Shown in pieces: positions 11,788 to 20,346 of a DNA stretch of 64,000 nucleotides. Below the pieces are notes generated by a model. That model searched no databases. It was given only the letters and a program-made list of their open reading frames with translations, and was not told the origin of the DNA. The stretch's first letter is position 1, and each line of letters opens with the position of its first letter. Source of the stretch: Streptomyces sp. MST-110588 (GTDB lineage: Bacteria; Actinomycetota; Actinomycetes; Streptomycetales; Streptomycetaceae); the NCBI RefSeq assembly GCF_022695595.1, contig NZ_CP074380.1, positions 2,535,501 through 2,599,500 of the forward strand, given 5' to 3'. The position numbers were made by a program, and so were the translations under genes.

Positions 11788-12774
11788 TCAGCACACCTCT
11801 TCGAGGTCACGCCACTCGCGGGTGTCCGGGCTGTCCGCCACCCAGCCGTCCAGCAGGCCCCTGACCAGGGCGGCGGGCGCCGCGATGCCGCATTCGCGCT
11901 CCGGCACCCACAGCGAGCCGGAGCCCGCCGTGCGGTGGCCCAGCGGCCCGGGGTGGCCCGGCTCACTGTGGTCGTGGGGGTCCAGGTGCTCGCCGTCGCC
12001 CTCGTCGCTGGGCATCCGGCTCTCCGAGCACGTACGGCACAGCAGCCGCACCGAGGAGGACCAGTCCTCCGCCGCAAAGCCGGCCTCGGCCGCCAGGCGC
12101 TCCAGGGCGTCCCTGTCGGCCTCCGTGGCGGCCTCCAGGAGCACCACCCAGGTGGGGACCGGGGAGGGTGCCCACAGCTCGATCTCGTCGAACACCGGGA
12201 AGGACGGGCCCGCCGCGGTCGTCCGCTCGCCGTTGGGCACGCCGTCGTGCAGCACCACCTCGCCCCAGCGCCGCCCGGAGGACGGCAGCGGGATGGACAG
12301 CACCTCCATCCGCGCCGGGTCCAGCCGACGGCCCCATACGACCTCGGCCTCGCCCTCGGGCGAGAGCCGCACGGCCGCGCTGCCCAGTTCCATGTCCACC
12401 GGCTCGCCGGAGGGCGATCCCTCGGCGGGGACCTTCAGGCCGTACGCCTGCCAGGCCCGGCGGGCCAGCGGCCAGTCCTGGAGGGCGGTGGCCGCGATGC
12501 CCACGTTCCACCAGTCCGGGGCGCCGCTCGCCCGGTCCAGGAGGGCGACCGCGCGCAGTCCGGCGGCCCGCGCCTGTTCCCAGTCGTGCCGGAATTTGTG
12601 CAGCAGCGCGAGGTTGAACCAGGACTCCGAGAGCCATGGCTCCATGTCCGCGGCCCGGGTCAACAGCGCTCCCGCGTCCTCGTAACGGCCGTCGCCGATC
12701 AGCGTGAAAGCCCGGTCGGTCGCCTGTCGCCACGAGGCGGAGGGCCGGTGCCGTACCTTGCCGAAGATCCTCAC
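11788..12774 (-). CDS. Tetratricopeptide-repeat protein of unknown function
   Basis: A 328-residue protein if it begins at the GTG at 12774 (VRIFGKVRHRPSASW). The open frame extends to 12858, but that part is low-quality and has no start signal. Residues about 15-110 hold TPR-like helical pairs (ATDRAFTLIGDGRYEDAGAL, SWFNLALLHKFRHDWEQARAA, WNVGIAATALQDWPLARRAW). The rest is a mixed domain with WGRRLDPARMEVLSIPLPSS and a pair of cysteines (RLLCRTCSESR), suggesting a metal site. It lies between def and rsrA, all on the minus strand, and resembles conserved Streptomyces hypothetical proteins found near sigR. I do not recognise a specific function. Confidence 0.75.
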   Translation of the reverse strand: MRIFGKVRHRPSASWRQATDRAFTLIGDGRYEDAGALLTRAADMEPWLSESWFNLALLHKFRHDWEQARAAGLRAVALLDRASGAPDWWNVGIAATALQDWPLARRAWQAYGLKVPAEGSPSGEPVDMELGSAAVRLSPEGEAEVVWGRRLDPARMEVLSIPLPSSGRRWGEVVLHDGVPNGERTTAAGPSFPVFDEIELWAPSPVPTWVVLLEAATEADRDALERLAAEAGFAAEDWSSSVRLLCRTCSESRMPSDEGDGEHLDPHDHSEPGHPGPLGHRTAGSGSLWVPERECGIAAPAALVRGLLDGWVADSPDTREWRDLEEVC

Positions 12775-13573
12775 GATTCCCGCCTGCTGGTTGCTCTCTT
12801 GGCGCCGTCCTGGGGGTGTCCCGGACGGTGTCCGGGGGCCTACTCGACAACCTGCCACAGATTGCCGTCGGGCTCAGCCCGGTCGCTGTGCCCGCCGCGG
12901 CTCCTTGTCCCGCGCCGCCCCCGAATCCCCCTTCGTGGGGGTTCCTTCGCATCCAACCATGCCCATCTCGCGGGCCGCTCATTACCCATGGGTTCCGTGA
13001 CCTTCGCCGGATTCACCCGCGGCCTGTCGCGGGGGCCGCCCCGGGGTGGACGGGCGGCCGGTGGCGGGCGGGGCGGCGGCGCCGGCCGCGGGGCAGCCGT
13101 ACCCGGGCTTTCCGGGGGCCTTCCGCGTGTCGTACGGACCGGGGCAAGGGCGCCGGTGGCCGGGTTTGTGCAGGTGGGAGTGGGTACGACCGGGTGGCAG
13201 CAGGAATGTGTGAGGCACTGGCGGGCCGCTCGGGGCGGCCCGTCGCACCCCGGCTCCGGGGCCGGCCGGCCGCCCGGTCAACACGGTCCACCGCGGGGAG
13301 TACGGTGCCGCGGGCCTGGGCCCGGGGCGGCGCCTCGACGGCGGACGGCTCGTACTCCTGCGCGGTACCGGCCACGGCCGTTCCGGGGAGCGCGAGCGGT
13401 TCCCCCGGGCCACCGCCCGCGCACGCCCCGCCCTGACGCCCCTTCAGCCGGTACGGACCGGACAACGGCCGGGCGGACAGGCCGGGTTCGGCCCCGGCGA
13501 CAGGGCGCCGGGTCCGGTCACCGGCGCCGTCATCACGGCGTCCGGCCCTCACCCCTTGAGGTGATGTGGTGCG
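12775..13573. other. 799-bp stretch without a convincing gene
   Basis: Open frames exist on both strands, but all are Arg/Pro/Gly-rich, without ribosome sites or recognisable domains. The only structure I see is a small hairpin at 12923-12944 (CCCCC-TTCGT-GGGGG with partly paired flanks), possibly an end signal for sigR-rsrA transcripts. Several published Streptomyces genomes also vary here. Confidence 0.5.
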
Positions 13574-14113
13574 TTATTCGGCCCGCGCGGCCCCGGACCC
13601 TGCATCAAGGGTGGCGTCCGCACCGCCGGCCCCCGACGCACCCGTGGCACCGGCCGCCGTCCCCGGAGCGCCGACCGCACCCGCCGAACCTACCGCGTCC
13701 TGTACGGACTTGGCGACAGCCGCCGTAGCCTCACCGGCCGCGCCGGACACCCGCTGCTGCCCGGCCCGCTCCTGCTCGGCCCGCTGCTGCTCGGCCCGCT
13801 GCCGGGCGGCCTGCTCCTGCTTGGCCTGCTCCAGCACGCTCTGCTCGGGCACCGTCTCGCCCGCCCGGATCATCTCGATCCGGCCCATGACCTTCGACCG
13901 CAGGTCGGTCGGTACGTCGTCGTGGCCGCAGCAGCGCTTGACCAGCTTCTTGACGGCCTGTTCGAGCCCGTACTTCTCCAGGCAGGGAGAGCATTCGTCG
14001 ATGTGCACCTGGAACTTCTCGCACTCTCCGGCGGGCATCTCCCGGTCGAGATACTCGTACAGGTGGTCGAGGACCTCTGAGCAGTCCTTCTCGTGCGGCT
14101 CTCCGCAGCTCAT
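13574..14113 (-). CDS. rsrA: RsrA, zinc-containing redox-sensitive anti-sigma factor, with a long C-terminal extension
   Basis: ZAS-family anti-sigma factor that holds sigma-R inactive until its thiols are oxidised. All key residues match S. coelicolor RsrA in position: C3, H7, C11, C31, H37, C41, C44, C61 and C62, including the H-x3-C-x2-C zinc motif and the C11/C44 trigger pair. The start overlaps the sigR stop (ATGA at 14113-14110), giving translational coupling and near-equal production. The odd feature is length: 179 residues against about 105 in S. coelicolor. The extra part from about residue 95 is a Gln/Glu/Ala/Arg-rich helix-like stretch, then Ala/Gly-rich sequence. It is open and in frame, with no sign of a frameshift. 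Confidence 0.95.
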   Translation of the reverse strand: MSCGEPHEKDCSEVLDHLYEYLDREMPAGECEKFQVHIDECSPCLEKYGLEQAVKKLVKRCCGHDDVPTDLRSKVMGRIEMIRAGETVPEQSVLEQAKQEQAARQRAEQQRAEQERAGQQRVSGAAGEATAAVAKSVQDAVGSAGAVGAPGTAAGATGASGAGGADATLDAGSGAARAE

Positions 14114-14985
14114 GATCCCGAGCCTTTCCGATCGTGCGGCCCCGACGCGTGCGTGGCCTGCGTACTCGCAGCGCCTGCCCCCGCCGGGACGAGCCCGCGC
14201 TCACGGGCGTAGTCCTCCAGCATGCCGCGCAGTTGGCGCCGGCCGCGGTGCAGACGGGACATCACCGTGCCGATGGGTGTACCCATGATGTCCGCGATCT
14301 CCTTGTACGCAAACCCCTCTACGTCCGCCAGATAGACCGCGATACGGAATTCCTCGGGGATGGCCTGAAGGGCCGCCTTGACATCGGAATCCGGCAGGTG
14401 GTCCAGCGCCTGCGACTCGGCCGAGCGCAGCCCCGTGGACATGTGCGACTCGGCGCGCGCGAGCTGCCAGTCCTCGATCTCCTCGGCGGCGCTGCGCTGG
14501 GGCTCCCGCTGCTTCTTGCGGTAGGAGTTGATGAAGGTGTTGGTCAGGATGCGGTACAGCCACGCCTTGAGGTTGGTGCCCTCCCGGAACTGGTGGAAGG
14601 ACGCGTACGCCTTCGCGTACGTCTCCTGCACCAGGTCCTCCGCATCGGCCGGGTTGCGCGTCATGCGCAGCGCGGCCGAATACATCTGGTCCAGGAAGGT
14701 GAGGGCGTCCCGCTCGAAGCGCGCGTTGCGCTCGGCGGCGGACTCCTTCGCCTGGTCCCGGCTCTCAGAGTGTTCCCCTGCCGTGCCATCGGTCCCTGCG
14801 TCGGTCCCAGTGACCGGACCCACCTCCTCCAACACCGTGACGGACCCGGAAGCGGACCCGCTCGAATCGGAGAATAGACGACGATCCGGCCCCGCCGCCG
14901 CTCCAGCCATGGCGGGCTGCGCCATCTGCAGCGATGACCACTGCAGGTCAGCGGCCTGCGGGCGGGCCGGGCAAGCGATTCCCAT
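14110..14985 (-). CDS. sigR: ECF sigma factor SigR (long form sigma-R'; internal start for sigma-R)
   Basis: Group IV sigma factor for thiol-oxidative stress. The ATG at 14985 gives the 291-residue sigma-R' form. An internal GTG at 14823, preceded by GGAGGAG, gives the 237-residue sigma-R beginning [10 protein letters not shown], which aligns with the start of S. coelicolor sigma-R. Region 2 ([52 protein letters not shown]) and region 4 ([44 protein letters not shown]) are complete. In S. coelicolor the long form is unstable and made from a stress-induced promoter; the 54-codon extension and the upstream sigma-R promoter here fit that scheme. Co-translated with rsrA. Confidence 0.97.
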   Translation of the reverse strand: MGIACPARPQAADLQWSSLQMAQPAMAGAAAGPDRRLFSDSSGSASGSVTVLEEVGPVTGTDAGTDGTAGEHSESRDQAKESAAERNARFERDALTFLDQMYSAALRMTRNPADAEDLVQETYAKAYASFHQFREGTNLKAWLYRILTNTFINSYRKKQREPQRSAAEEIEDWQLARAESHMSTGLRSAESQALDHLPDSDVKAALQAIPEEFRIAVYLADVEGFAYKEIADIMGTPIGTVMSRLHRGRRQLRGMLEDYARERGLVPAGAGAASTQATHASGPHDRKGSGS

Positions 14986-15043
14986 GCGGCGGACTCCCCT
15001 TCTGGATGTTCCTGCTGTTCTCTGTAGGACCTACGCCTGGCAC

Positions 15044-15069
15044 AACAGCCGCACCCGGCCCGTCATTCC
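15044..15069 (-). promoter_or_regulatory. Sigma-R-dependent autoregulatory promoter of sigR
   Basis: On the minus strand, GGAAT (15069-15065) and GTT (15046-15044) are separated by exactly 18 bases, the sigma-R consensus. The expected transcript start near 15037 lies upstream of the sigma-R' ATG at 14985, so the long isoform would be made from it. Confidence 0.9.
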
Positions 15070-15140
15070 CCGCGCCGGGACGCTTTCCGCGCCATGATCC
15101 TGACGGCGCCATGGTCCTGACGGTGGGAGCGCCACAGTCC

Positions 15141-15191
15141 TCCCGACCGCGGGAGCGTCACGAACGGTCCCGACCGCGGGAGCGTCACGAA
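15141..15191. repeat. Two perfect copies of a 24-bp unit with 27-bp period, plus degenerate copies
   Basis: The 24 bases at 15141-15164 recur at 15168-15191; each begins TCCCGACCGCGGGAGCGTCA. Degenerate versions extend back to about 15098. The second copy contains the stop codon of the TrxR-like gene. TCCC-GACCGC-GGGA within the unit is an inverted repeat. Confidence 0.85.
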
Positions 15192-16165
15192 GCGGCCGGG
15201 GTACGGGCCGTACGCGCCAGGTCCCGCACGGTGTCCTCCTCCACCAGCTCCGCGTTGATCCCGATGGCGGCGTGCGCGCCCGCGCCGGCCGCGGTGACGA
15301 GCTGCGCGGTGGGGTCCACCACGTTCCCCGCCGCCCACACCCCGGGCACCGACGTACGGCCGGCCCCGTCCGCCTCGGGCCAGCCCTCCTGCGTACGCGC
15401 ACAGCCCAGCCCGTCCAGCAGACCGCCGCGGGAGGCGAAGCGCGGGGTGACGAAGACGGCGCGGCGCGGGACCAGCCGCCCGTCGGCCAGCTCGACGCCG
15501 TGCAGCCGGTCCGCCACCACGGCCACCCGGCGCACCTCACCGTCGACCACCCGTACGCCGCGTGCCGCCAGCCGCCGCCGCGCGTTCGCGTCGGCGCCGG
15601 TGGTGTGGGTGAACAGGACGGTGTCGGGCGACCACTGGCGCAGGTGCAGCGCCTCCTCGATGGAGCACTGCTGGGTGGCCAGGACGCCCAGCGGCTGGTC
15701 CCTGACCTCGTACCCGTGGCAGTACGGGCAGTACAAAACGTCGCGCCCCCAGCGCTCGCGCACTCCCGGGAGGCCGGGCAGTTCGTCCCGCAGCCCGGCG
15801 GCGACCAGCAGCCGCCGCGCGGCCAGCCGGCGCCCGTCACCGAGCCGGACCACGAAGCCCCCGTCCCGGCGCCGGGCGCTCCGGGCGGTGCCGTCGATCA
15901 GCTCCGCGCCGTAGGAGGCCACCTCGGCGCGGCCGGCCGCGAGCAGTTCGCCGGGCGGGGTGCCGTCGCGGGAGAGGAAGCCGTGGACATGGCCGGCGGC
16001 GGCGTTGCGCGGGGTGGCGGAGTCGACGACGGCGACCGAGCGGCGGGCCCGCGCCAGTGTCAGGGCCGCGCTGAGCCCGGCCGGGCCGCCGCCGACCACG
16101 ACGACGTCGCGCACCGGCCCGGCACCGCCGGCGCCTTCCTCGGGGAACCTCTCGTCGGCGCCCAT
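15185..16165 (-). CDS. FAD-dependent thioredoxin-reductase-like disulfide oxidoreductase (CPYC type)
   Basis: A 326-residue flavoprotein from the ATG at 16165. The Rossmann motif VVVGGGPAGLSAAL lies at residues 22-35. A redox CPYC sits at 146-149 within VLYCPYCHGYEVRD, and the C-terminal FAD motif is VPGVWAAGNVVDPTAQL. The CPYCHGYE signature is that of the small TrxR-like branch that includes dithiol oxidases such as GliT and HlmI, rather than typical TrxB (CATCDG). The partner or substrate is therefore uncertain. It sits directly upstream of the sigR promoter region on the same strand, so a role in thiol balance is an inference from position. The ribosome site is weak, and a slightly later GTG start is possible. 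Confidence 0.85.
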   Translation of the reverse strand: MGADERFPEEGAGGAGPVRDVVVVGGGPAGLSAALTLARARRSVAVVDSATPRNAAAGHVHGFLSRDGTPPGELLAAGRAEVASYGAELIDGTARSARRRDGGFVVRLGDGRRLAARRLLVAAGLRDELPGLPGVRERWGRDVLYCPYCHGYEVRDQPLGVLATQQCSIEEALHLRQWSPDTVLFTHTTGADANARRRLAARGVRVVDGEVRRVAVVADRLHGVELADGRLVPRRAVFVTPRFASRGGLLDGLGCARTQEGWPEADGAGRTSVPGVWAAGNVVDPTAQLVTAAGAGAHAAIGINAELVEEDTVRDLARTARTPAAS

Positions 16166-16250
16166 GCGGTCAAGGGGTGCCCGTAGGAGGGGCGGACAAA
16201 CGCCTGGCCGCCGCGGCAAGGGTGCCGACGGCAGCGGCAGCGGCAGCGGC

Positions 16251-17036
16251 TCAGCCGAACAGGCCGGTCAACCACTCCCCCGCCGCGTCCGTGAGCACGG
16301 CCATCGCCTCCGCCTCCCCGATGTCCGCCTTCTTCGGTACGGCGAAACCGTGGTCCCCGTAGGGCACCTCGACGATCTCCGTACCTTCGGGGAATTCCGC
16401 GGGGCCGCCGAACGGGTCCCGGCCCCCCTGCACCACCAGTGTGGGCACCCCGGCCGCCGTCAGCTCCGCCGCCCGGGACTTCTCCGGCCGGCCCGGCGGG
16501 TGCAGCGGGAAGCTCAGCGCCAGTACGGCGTGCGCGCCCAGCTCGCGCGCCGTACGGCAGGCGACCCGCGCCCCCGCACTGCGTCCGCCCGCGACCACCG
16601 GCAGCCCCGGCTCCTCCAGTACGGGCCACAGCGCGGTCCACGCCGCGTCCAGGGTCCTGGGCGCGGGCGCCACCTTCTTCCCGGCCACCCGCCACGGCTG
16701 CTCGACCAGCGCCACGCCGAACCCGCGCGCGGGCAGCGCGGCGGCCAGCGCCCGCAGGTCCCGCGCCTCGATGCCGCCGCCGGCGCCGTGGCCCAAGGCC
16801 AGTACGGCGCGCGCCTGGTGCGCCCGGTACCAGGTGATCCGGGCCTCGCCGGCCGGCGTCGGCACCGTGACCACGGCGTCCGCCGTAACGGCCGTATCCG
16901 CCGTAACGGCCGCATCGGCCGCATCCGGCGTAGGAGCTGCCTGCGCTGCCCGCGCCGTACGAGCCGTGTGCCCCGCCCGCGCCGTACGAGCCGTGTCCGC
17001 CGTGGGTGCCGTCTTCGCCGTCCGTGCCGCGTTCAT
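16251..17036 (-). CDS. Alpha/beta-hydrolase family protein (KANL3/Tex30-like)
   Basis: A 261-residue protein from the ATG at 17036; the catalytic domain starts near residue 65 (VVTVPTPAG). The oxyanion-region motif LALGHGAGGGIE, nucleophile elbow GGRSAGAR, acid region VVQGGRDPFGG and catalytic His in VPYGDHGF are all visible, so it should be active. The first 60 residues are a degenerate Thr/Ala/Arg repeat (TARTAR) mirrored by short DNA repeats at 16870-17000, so the true start may lie further in. It probably acts as a cytosolic esterase or peptidase; the substrate is unknown. Confidence 0.8.
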   Translation of the reverse strand: MNAARTAKTAPTADTARTARAGHTARTARAAQAAPTPDAADAAVTADTAVTADAVVTVPTPAGEARITWYRAHQARAVLALGHGAGGGIEARDLRALAAALPARGFGVALVEQPWRVAGKKVAPAPRTLDAAWTALWPVLEEPGLPVVAGGRSAGARVACRTARELGAHAVLALSFPLHPPGRPEKSRAAELTAAGVPTLVVQGGRDPFGGPAEFPEGTEIVEVPYGDHGFAVPKKADIGEAEAMAVLTDAAGEWLTGLFG

Positions 17037-17093
17037 GACCCCATCCTGCCCCGCCGCCCCCGGCGCGCGGCCATCGGACACCGCGGCCGGCCC

Positions 17094-17950
17094 TCAGAAC
17101 AGCGTCCCGGCCTCCGGCCCCTCCCACGCGGCCACCAGCTCCGGCCCGTTGTTCCGTACGTTGCTGACGTCCGGGGACACGGGATAGGCGCGCATCAGCC
17201 CGGGAGGCGGCGGCTCCAGCAGCCCCGTCAGCTCCTCCGGGTCCGTACGGGCCGGGTCCAGCCAGGCGTCCCACCGGTCCGGCGGCATCACCAGCGGCAT
17301 CCGCGGGTGGATGTCCGCCAGCGACCGGGGCCGCCGTATCCCCGGCCCCGGCTCCGCCCCGGCCCTGCCTCCGGCTCCTGCCCCACTCCCGCCAGCGGCG
17401 TGGTCTCCGCCGCGGTCGTTATGACGGTGCAGGTCGCCCACCACGCCTGCGGATGGTCCTCCGGCAGCGTCCGGTCCCGCCAGAACTCGTACAGCCCGGC
17501 CAGCGCCATGACCGACCCGTCGGCCGGCGTGACGAAGTACGGCTGCTTACGGGGGCGCTTCTTCCTTCCCCGCTCCTCCAGCTCCCGTTCCTCGGCGGCG
17601 GTGACCCACTCGTAGTAGCCGTCGCCGGGCAGCAGACAGCGGCGGGCCAGGAAGGGCCGCTTGAAGGACGGCTTCTCGTGCACCGTTTCGGCCCGTGCGT
17701 TGATCATCTTCACGCCGACGTCCGGCGACTTCGCCCACGAAGGCACCAGCCCCCACTTCAGCGCCCGGAGCTGACGAACCGGACGCCGGTCTTCCACGTC
17801 TTTAAGGGGGCGCTCCAGCACCGCGTACACGTTCATCGTGGGGGCGATGTTCCAGTCCGGCGCCAGGGTCTCCTGCGGTTCCCACTTCTCGACCTCGAAG
17901 AGCTCCACCAGATCCTCGGGTCCGCGACTCGCTGCATACCGTCCGCACAT
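17094..17950 (-). pseudogene. SRAP domain (YedK/HMCES-like) abasic-site shield, frameshifted
   Basis: SOS-response-associated peptidase family protein that crosslinks to abasic sites in single-stranded DNA through Cys2. The start at 17950 gives MCGRYAAS, with the catalytic Cys. The body has NIAPT, LKWGLVPSWAK, MINARAET, RRCLLPGDGYYEW and AGLYEFW. After TTPLAG (about 17395) the frame leaves the gene. The family's C-terminal block, SLADIHPRMPLVMPPDRWDAWLDP, continues in another frame to the stop at 17094. The total span is one base short of a multiple of three, and one added base in the G/C-rich stretch 17340-17400 restores 285 residues. This is either a sequencing error or a recent mutation; an expanded Gly/Pro loop lies at the break. 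Confidence 0.88.
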
Positions 17951-17985
17951 GCCTGCCACACTGCCACGCCACCGCAAGGGGAGAA

Positions 17986-18699
17986 ATGGACACCGACCAC
18001 ATCACCGACGTTTGGGACAGGGTTTTCGGTACGCAGCCGCATCCCGCGTCCTGGCTGGTCGTCGTCACGGCCGTGCTCGCGCTGGCCGCCGTCACCCCGT
18101 ACACCGCCTGGCGGCTGTCCCGTAACGCCATCACCATCGCCCACGAGGGCGGCCACGGCCTGGTCGCGCTGCTCACCGGCCGCCGCCTGGACGGCATCCG
18201 GCTGCACTCGGACACCTCGGGGCTGACGGTCTCCCGCGGCAAGCCCACCGGAATGGGCATGGTGCTGACCGCCGCGGCCGGCTACACCACGCCCTCGCTG
18301 CTGGGCCTGGGCGGCGCCTGGCTGCTGGCCTCCGGGCACATCACGGCGCTGCTGTGGGGCGCCACCGCCCTGCTCGCCGCGATGCTGGTCATGATCCGCA
18401 ACGCGTACGGCGTGCTCACGGTCGTGCTGTCCGGCGCCTCCTTCCTCCTCGTGTCCTGGCTGACCACTCCGCAGGTGCAGGCGGCGTTCGCGTACGCCGT
18501 CGTGTGGTTCCTGCTGCTGGGCGGGGTGCGTCCGCCCTTCGAGCTGCACGGCAAGCGGCGGCGCGGCGGCGCCGGGGACTCCGACCCCGATCAGCTCGCC
18601 CGCCTCACCCACGTCCCGGCCGCCGTCTGGCTCGGCCTGTTCCACGTGGTCACGCTCTGCTCGCTGATCGGCGGCGGGCGCTGGCTGCTGGGCGTCTGA
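17986..18699 (+). CDS. M50B family membrane metalloprotease
   Basis: A 237-residue integral membrane protein with about six hydrophobic segments and the zinc-protease motif HEGGH at residues 53-57 on the second helix. Family members are site-2-protease-like and cleave within membranes; this actinobacterial branch has no assigned substrate. A second hydrophobic motif (RNAYGVLTVVLSG) follows. The ATG is 35 bases from the divergent SRAP start, so the two share a very short promoter region. The frame is intact. Confidence 0.85.
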   Translation: MDTDHITDVWDRVFGTQPHPASWLVVVTAVLALAAVTPYTAWRLSRNAITIAHEGGHGLVALLTGRRLDGIRLHSDTSGLTVSRGKPTGMGMVLTAAAGYTTPSLLGLGGAWLLASGHITALLWGATALLAAMLVMIRNAYGVLTVVLSGASFLLVSWLTTPQVQAAFAYAVVWFLLLGGVRPPFELHGKRRRGGAGDSDPDQLARLTHVPAAVWLGLFHVVTLCSLIGGGRWLLGV

Positions 18700-18952
18700 C
18701 CGGAGCCACATGGGGTCGGCCGGGGCCACACAGGGGCGACCGCCCCGCACACGGCCGACCGGCCCCGCACACGCTCACGGAGCACCCATAGAGAAGAGAC
18801 CGTCGGTGAATCCCGGGTGATCCACAGGGGGCGCCCACGGGCCCCGGTTCTCGAACTGTGACGTCCACCGCACTACCAGTGCTGTGTTTCCTACAGGTTG
18901 CGCCACATTTGATCAAGATCCTCACCCTTACCCAGCCATTAAAGTGAGAGGC

Positions 18953-20332
18953 ATGACCGAGAGCCCCGCGCATCCCGCCCTCTGGCCCGCTCCCCTCGCT
19001 TCCGGGGCGGTCGACGCGACCGTCACCGTGCCCGGCTCCAAATCGGTCACCAACCGTGGCCTGGTCCTCGCCGCGCTGTCCTCCGAGCCGGGCTGGCTGC
19101 GCCGCCCGCTGCGCTCCCGCGACACCCTCCTGATGGCCGAGGCGCTGCGCACCATGGGCGTCGGCATCGAGGAGATGCCCTCCTCCAGCTCCGCCACCTC
19201 CCCCACCGCGAGCAGCGCGGGCGGCAGCGGCGAGGCGTGGCGGGTCATCCCGGCCGGTCTGCACGGTCCGGCCACCATCGACGTCGGCAACGCCGGCACG
19301 GTCATGCGCTTCCTGCCGCCGGTCGCGGCGCTGGCCGCCGGCCCGATCCGCTTCGACGGCGACCCGCGCTCGTACGAACGTCCGCTCGGCGGCGTCATCG
19401 AGGCGCTGCGCACCCTCGGCGCCCGGATCGACGACGACGGGCGCGGCGCGCTGCCGATGACGGTGTTCGGCGGCGGCGCCCTGGACGGCGGGCCGGTGGA
19501 GATCGACGCCTCGTCCTCCTCCCAGTTCGTCAGCGCCCTGCTGCTGTCCGCGCCGCGCTTCAACCAGGGCGTGGAGGTACGGCACGTCGGCTCGGCGCTG
19601 CCCTCCCTGCCGCACATCCGGATGACCGTGGACATGCTGCGCAGCGTCGGAGCCCAGGTGGACACCCCCGAGTCCGGCGGCGAGCCGAACGTCTGGCGGG
19701 TCACCCCCGGCGCCCTCCTGGGCCGCGATCTGGTGGTGGAGCCGGATCTGTCCAACGCCCAGCCGTTCCTGGCCGCGGCGCTGGTCACCGGCGGCCGGGT
19801 GACCATCCCGGACTGGCCCGAGCACACCACGCAGCCCGGTGACGCACTGCGGCAGATCTTCACCGAGATGGGCGGCTCCTGCGAGCTGACCGACCGCGGG
19901 CTGACCTTCACCGGCTCGGGCCGTATCCACGGCATCGACGTGGACCTCGGCGAGGTCGGGGAGCTGACGCCGGGCATCGCGGCGGTCGCGGCGCTCGCCG
20001 ACTCGCCGTCCACGCTGCGTGGCGTGGCACACCTGCGGCTCCACGAGACCGACCGGCTCGCCGCCCTGACCAAGGAGATCAACGAGCTGGGCGGCGATGT
20101 CACCGAGACCGCCGACGGGCTGCACATCCGCCCGCGCCCGCTGCACGGCGGCGTCTTCCACACCTACGAGGACCACCGCCTGGCCACGGCCGCCGCCGTC
20201 ATCGGGCTGGCCGTCAAGGGCGTCGAGGTCGAGAACGTGGCGACCACCGGCAAGACCCTCCCGGACTTCCCCGCGATGTGGGCCGACATGCTCGGCCCGG
20301 CCCCGGCCCCGGCCACCGCCCGGAGAGTCTGA
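18953..20332 (+). CDS. aroA: 3-phosphoshikimate 1-carboxyvinyltransferase (EPSP synthase)
   Basis: Sixth step of the shikimate pathway, joining PEP to shikimate-3-phosphate. The ATG at 18953 gives 459 residues. Substrate motifs seen: PGSKSVTNR with K30, S31 and R35; [39 protein letters not shown]; and [18 protein letters not shown] short Ser/Thr/Ala-rich insertion lies near residue 80. The stop is 14 bases before rsgA, so the two genes form an operon, an arrangement common in Streptomyces. Confidence 0.97.
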   Translation: MTESPAHPALWPAPLASGAVDATVTVPGSKSVTNRGLVLAALSSEPGWLRRPLRSRDTLLMAEALRTMGVGIEEMPSSSSATSPTASSAGGSGEAWRVIPAGLHGPATIDVGNAGTVMRFLPPVAALAAGPIRFDGDPRSYERPLGGVIEALRTLGARIDDDGRGALPMTVFGGGALDGGPVEIDASSSSQFVSALLLSAPRFNQGVEVRHVGSALPSLPHIRMTVDMLRSVGAQVDTPESGGEPNVWRVTPGALLGRDLVVEPDLSNAQPFLAAALVTGGRVTIPDWPEHTTQPGDALRQIFTEMGGSCELTDRGLTFTGSGRIHGIDVDLGEVGELTPGIAAVAALADSPSTLRGVAHLRLHETDRLAALTKEINELGGDVTETADGLHIRPRPLHGGVFHTYEDHRLATAAAVIGLAVKGVEVENVATTGKTLPDFPAMWADMLGPAPAPATARRV

Positions 20333-20346
20333 GAGTTCCCCCCACC

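Noticed and set aside
13013..13552. 179-codon minus-strand open frame after rsrA
   Set aside because: Arg/Pro-rich composition, no ribosome site, no similarity to a known family.
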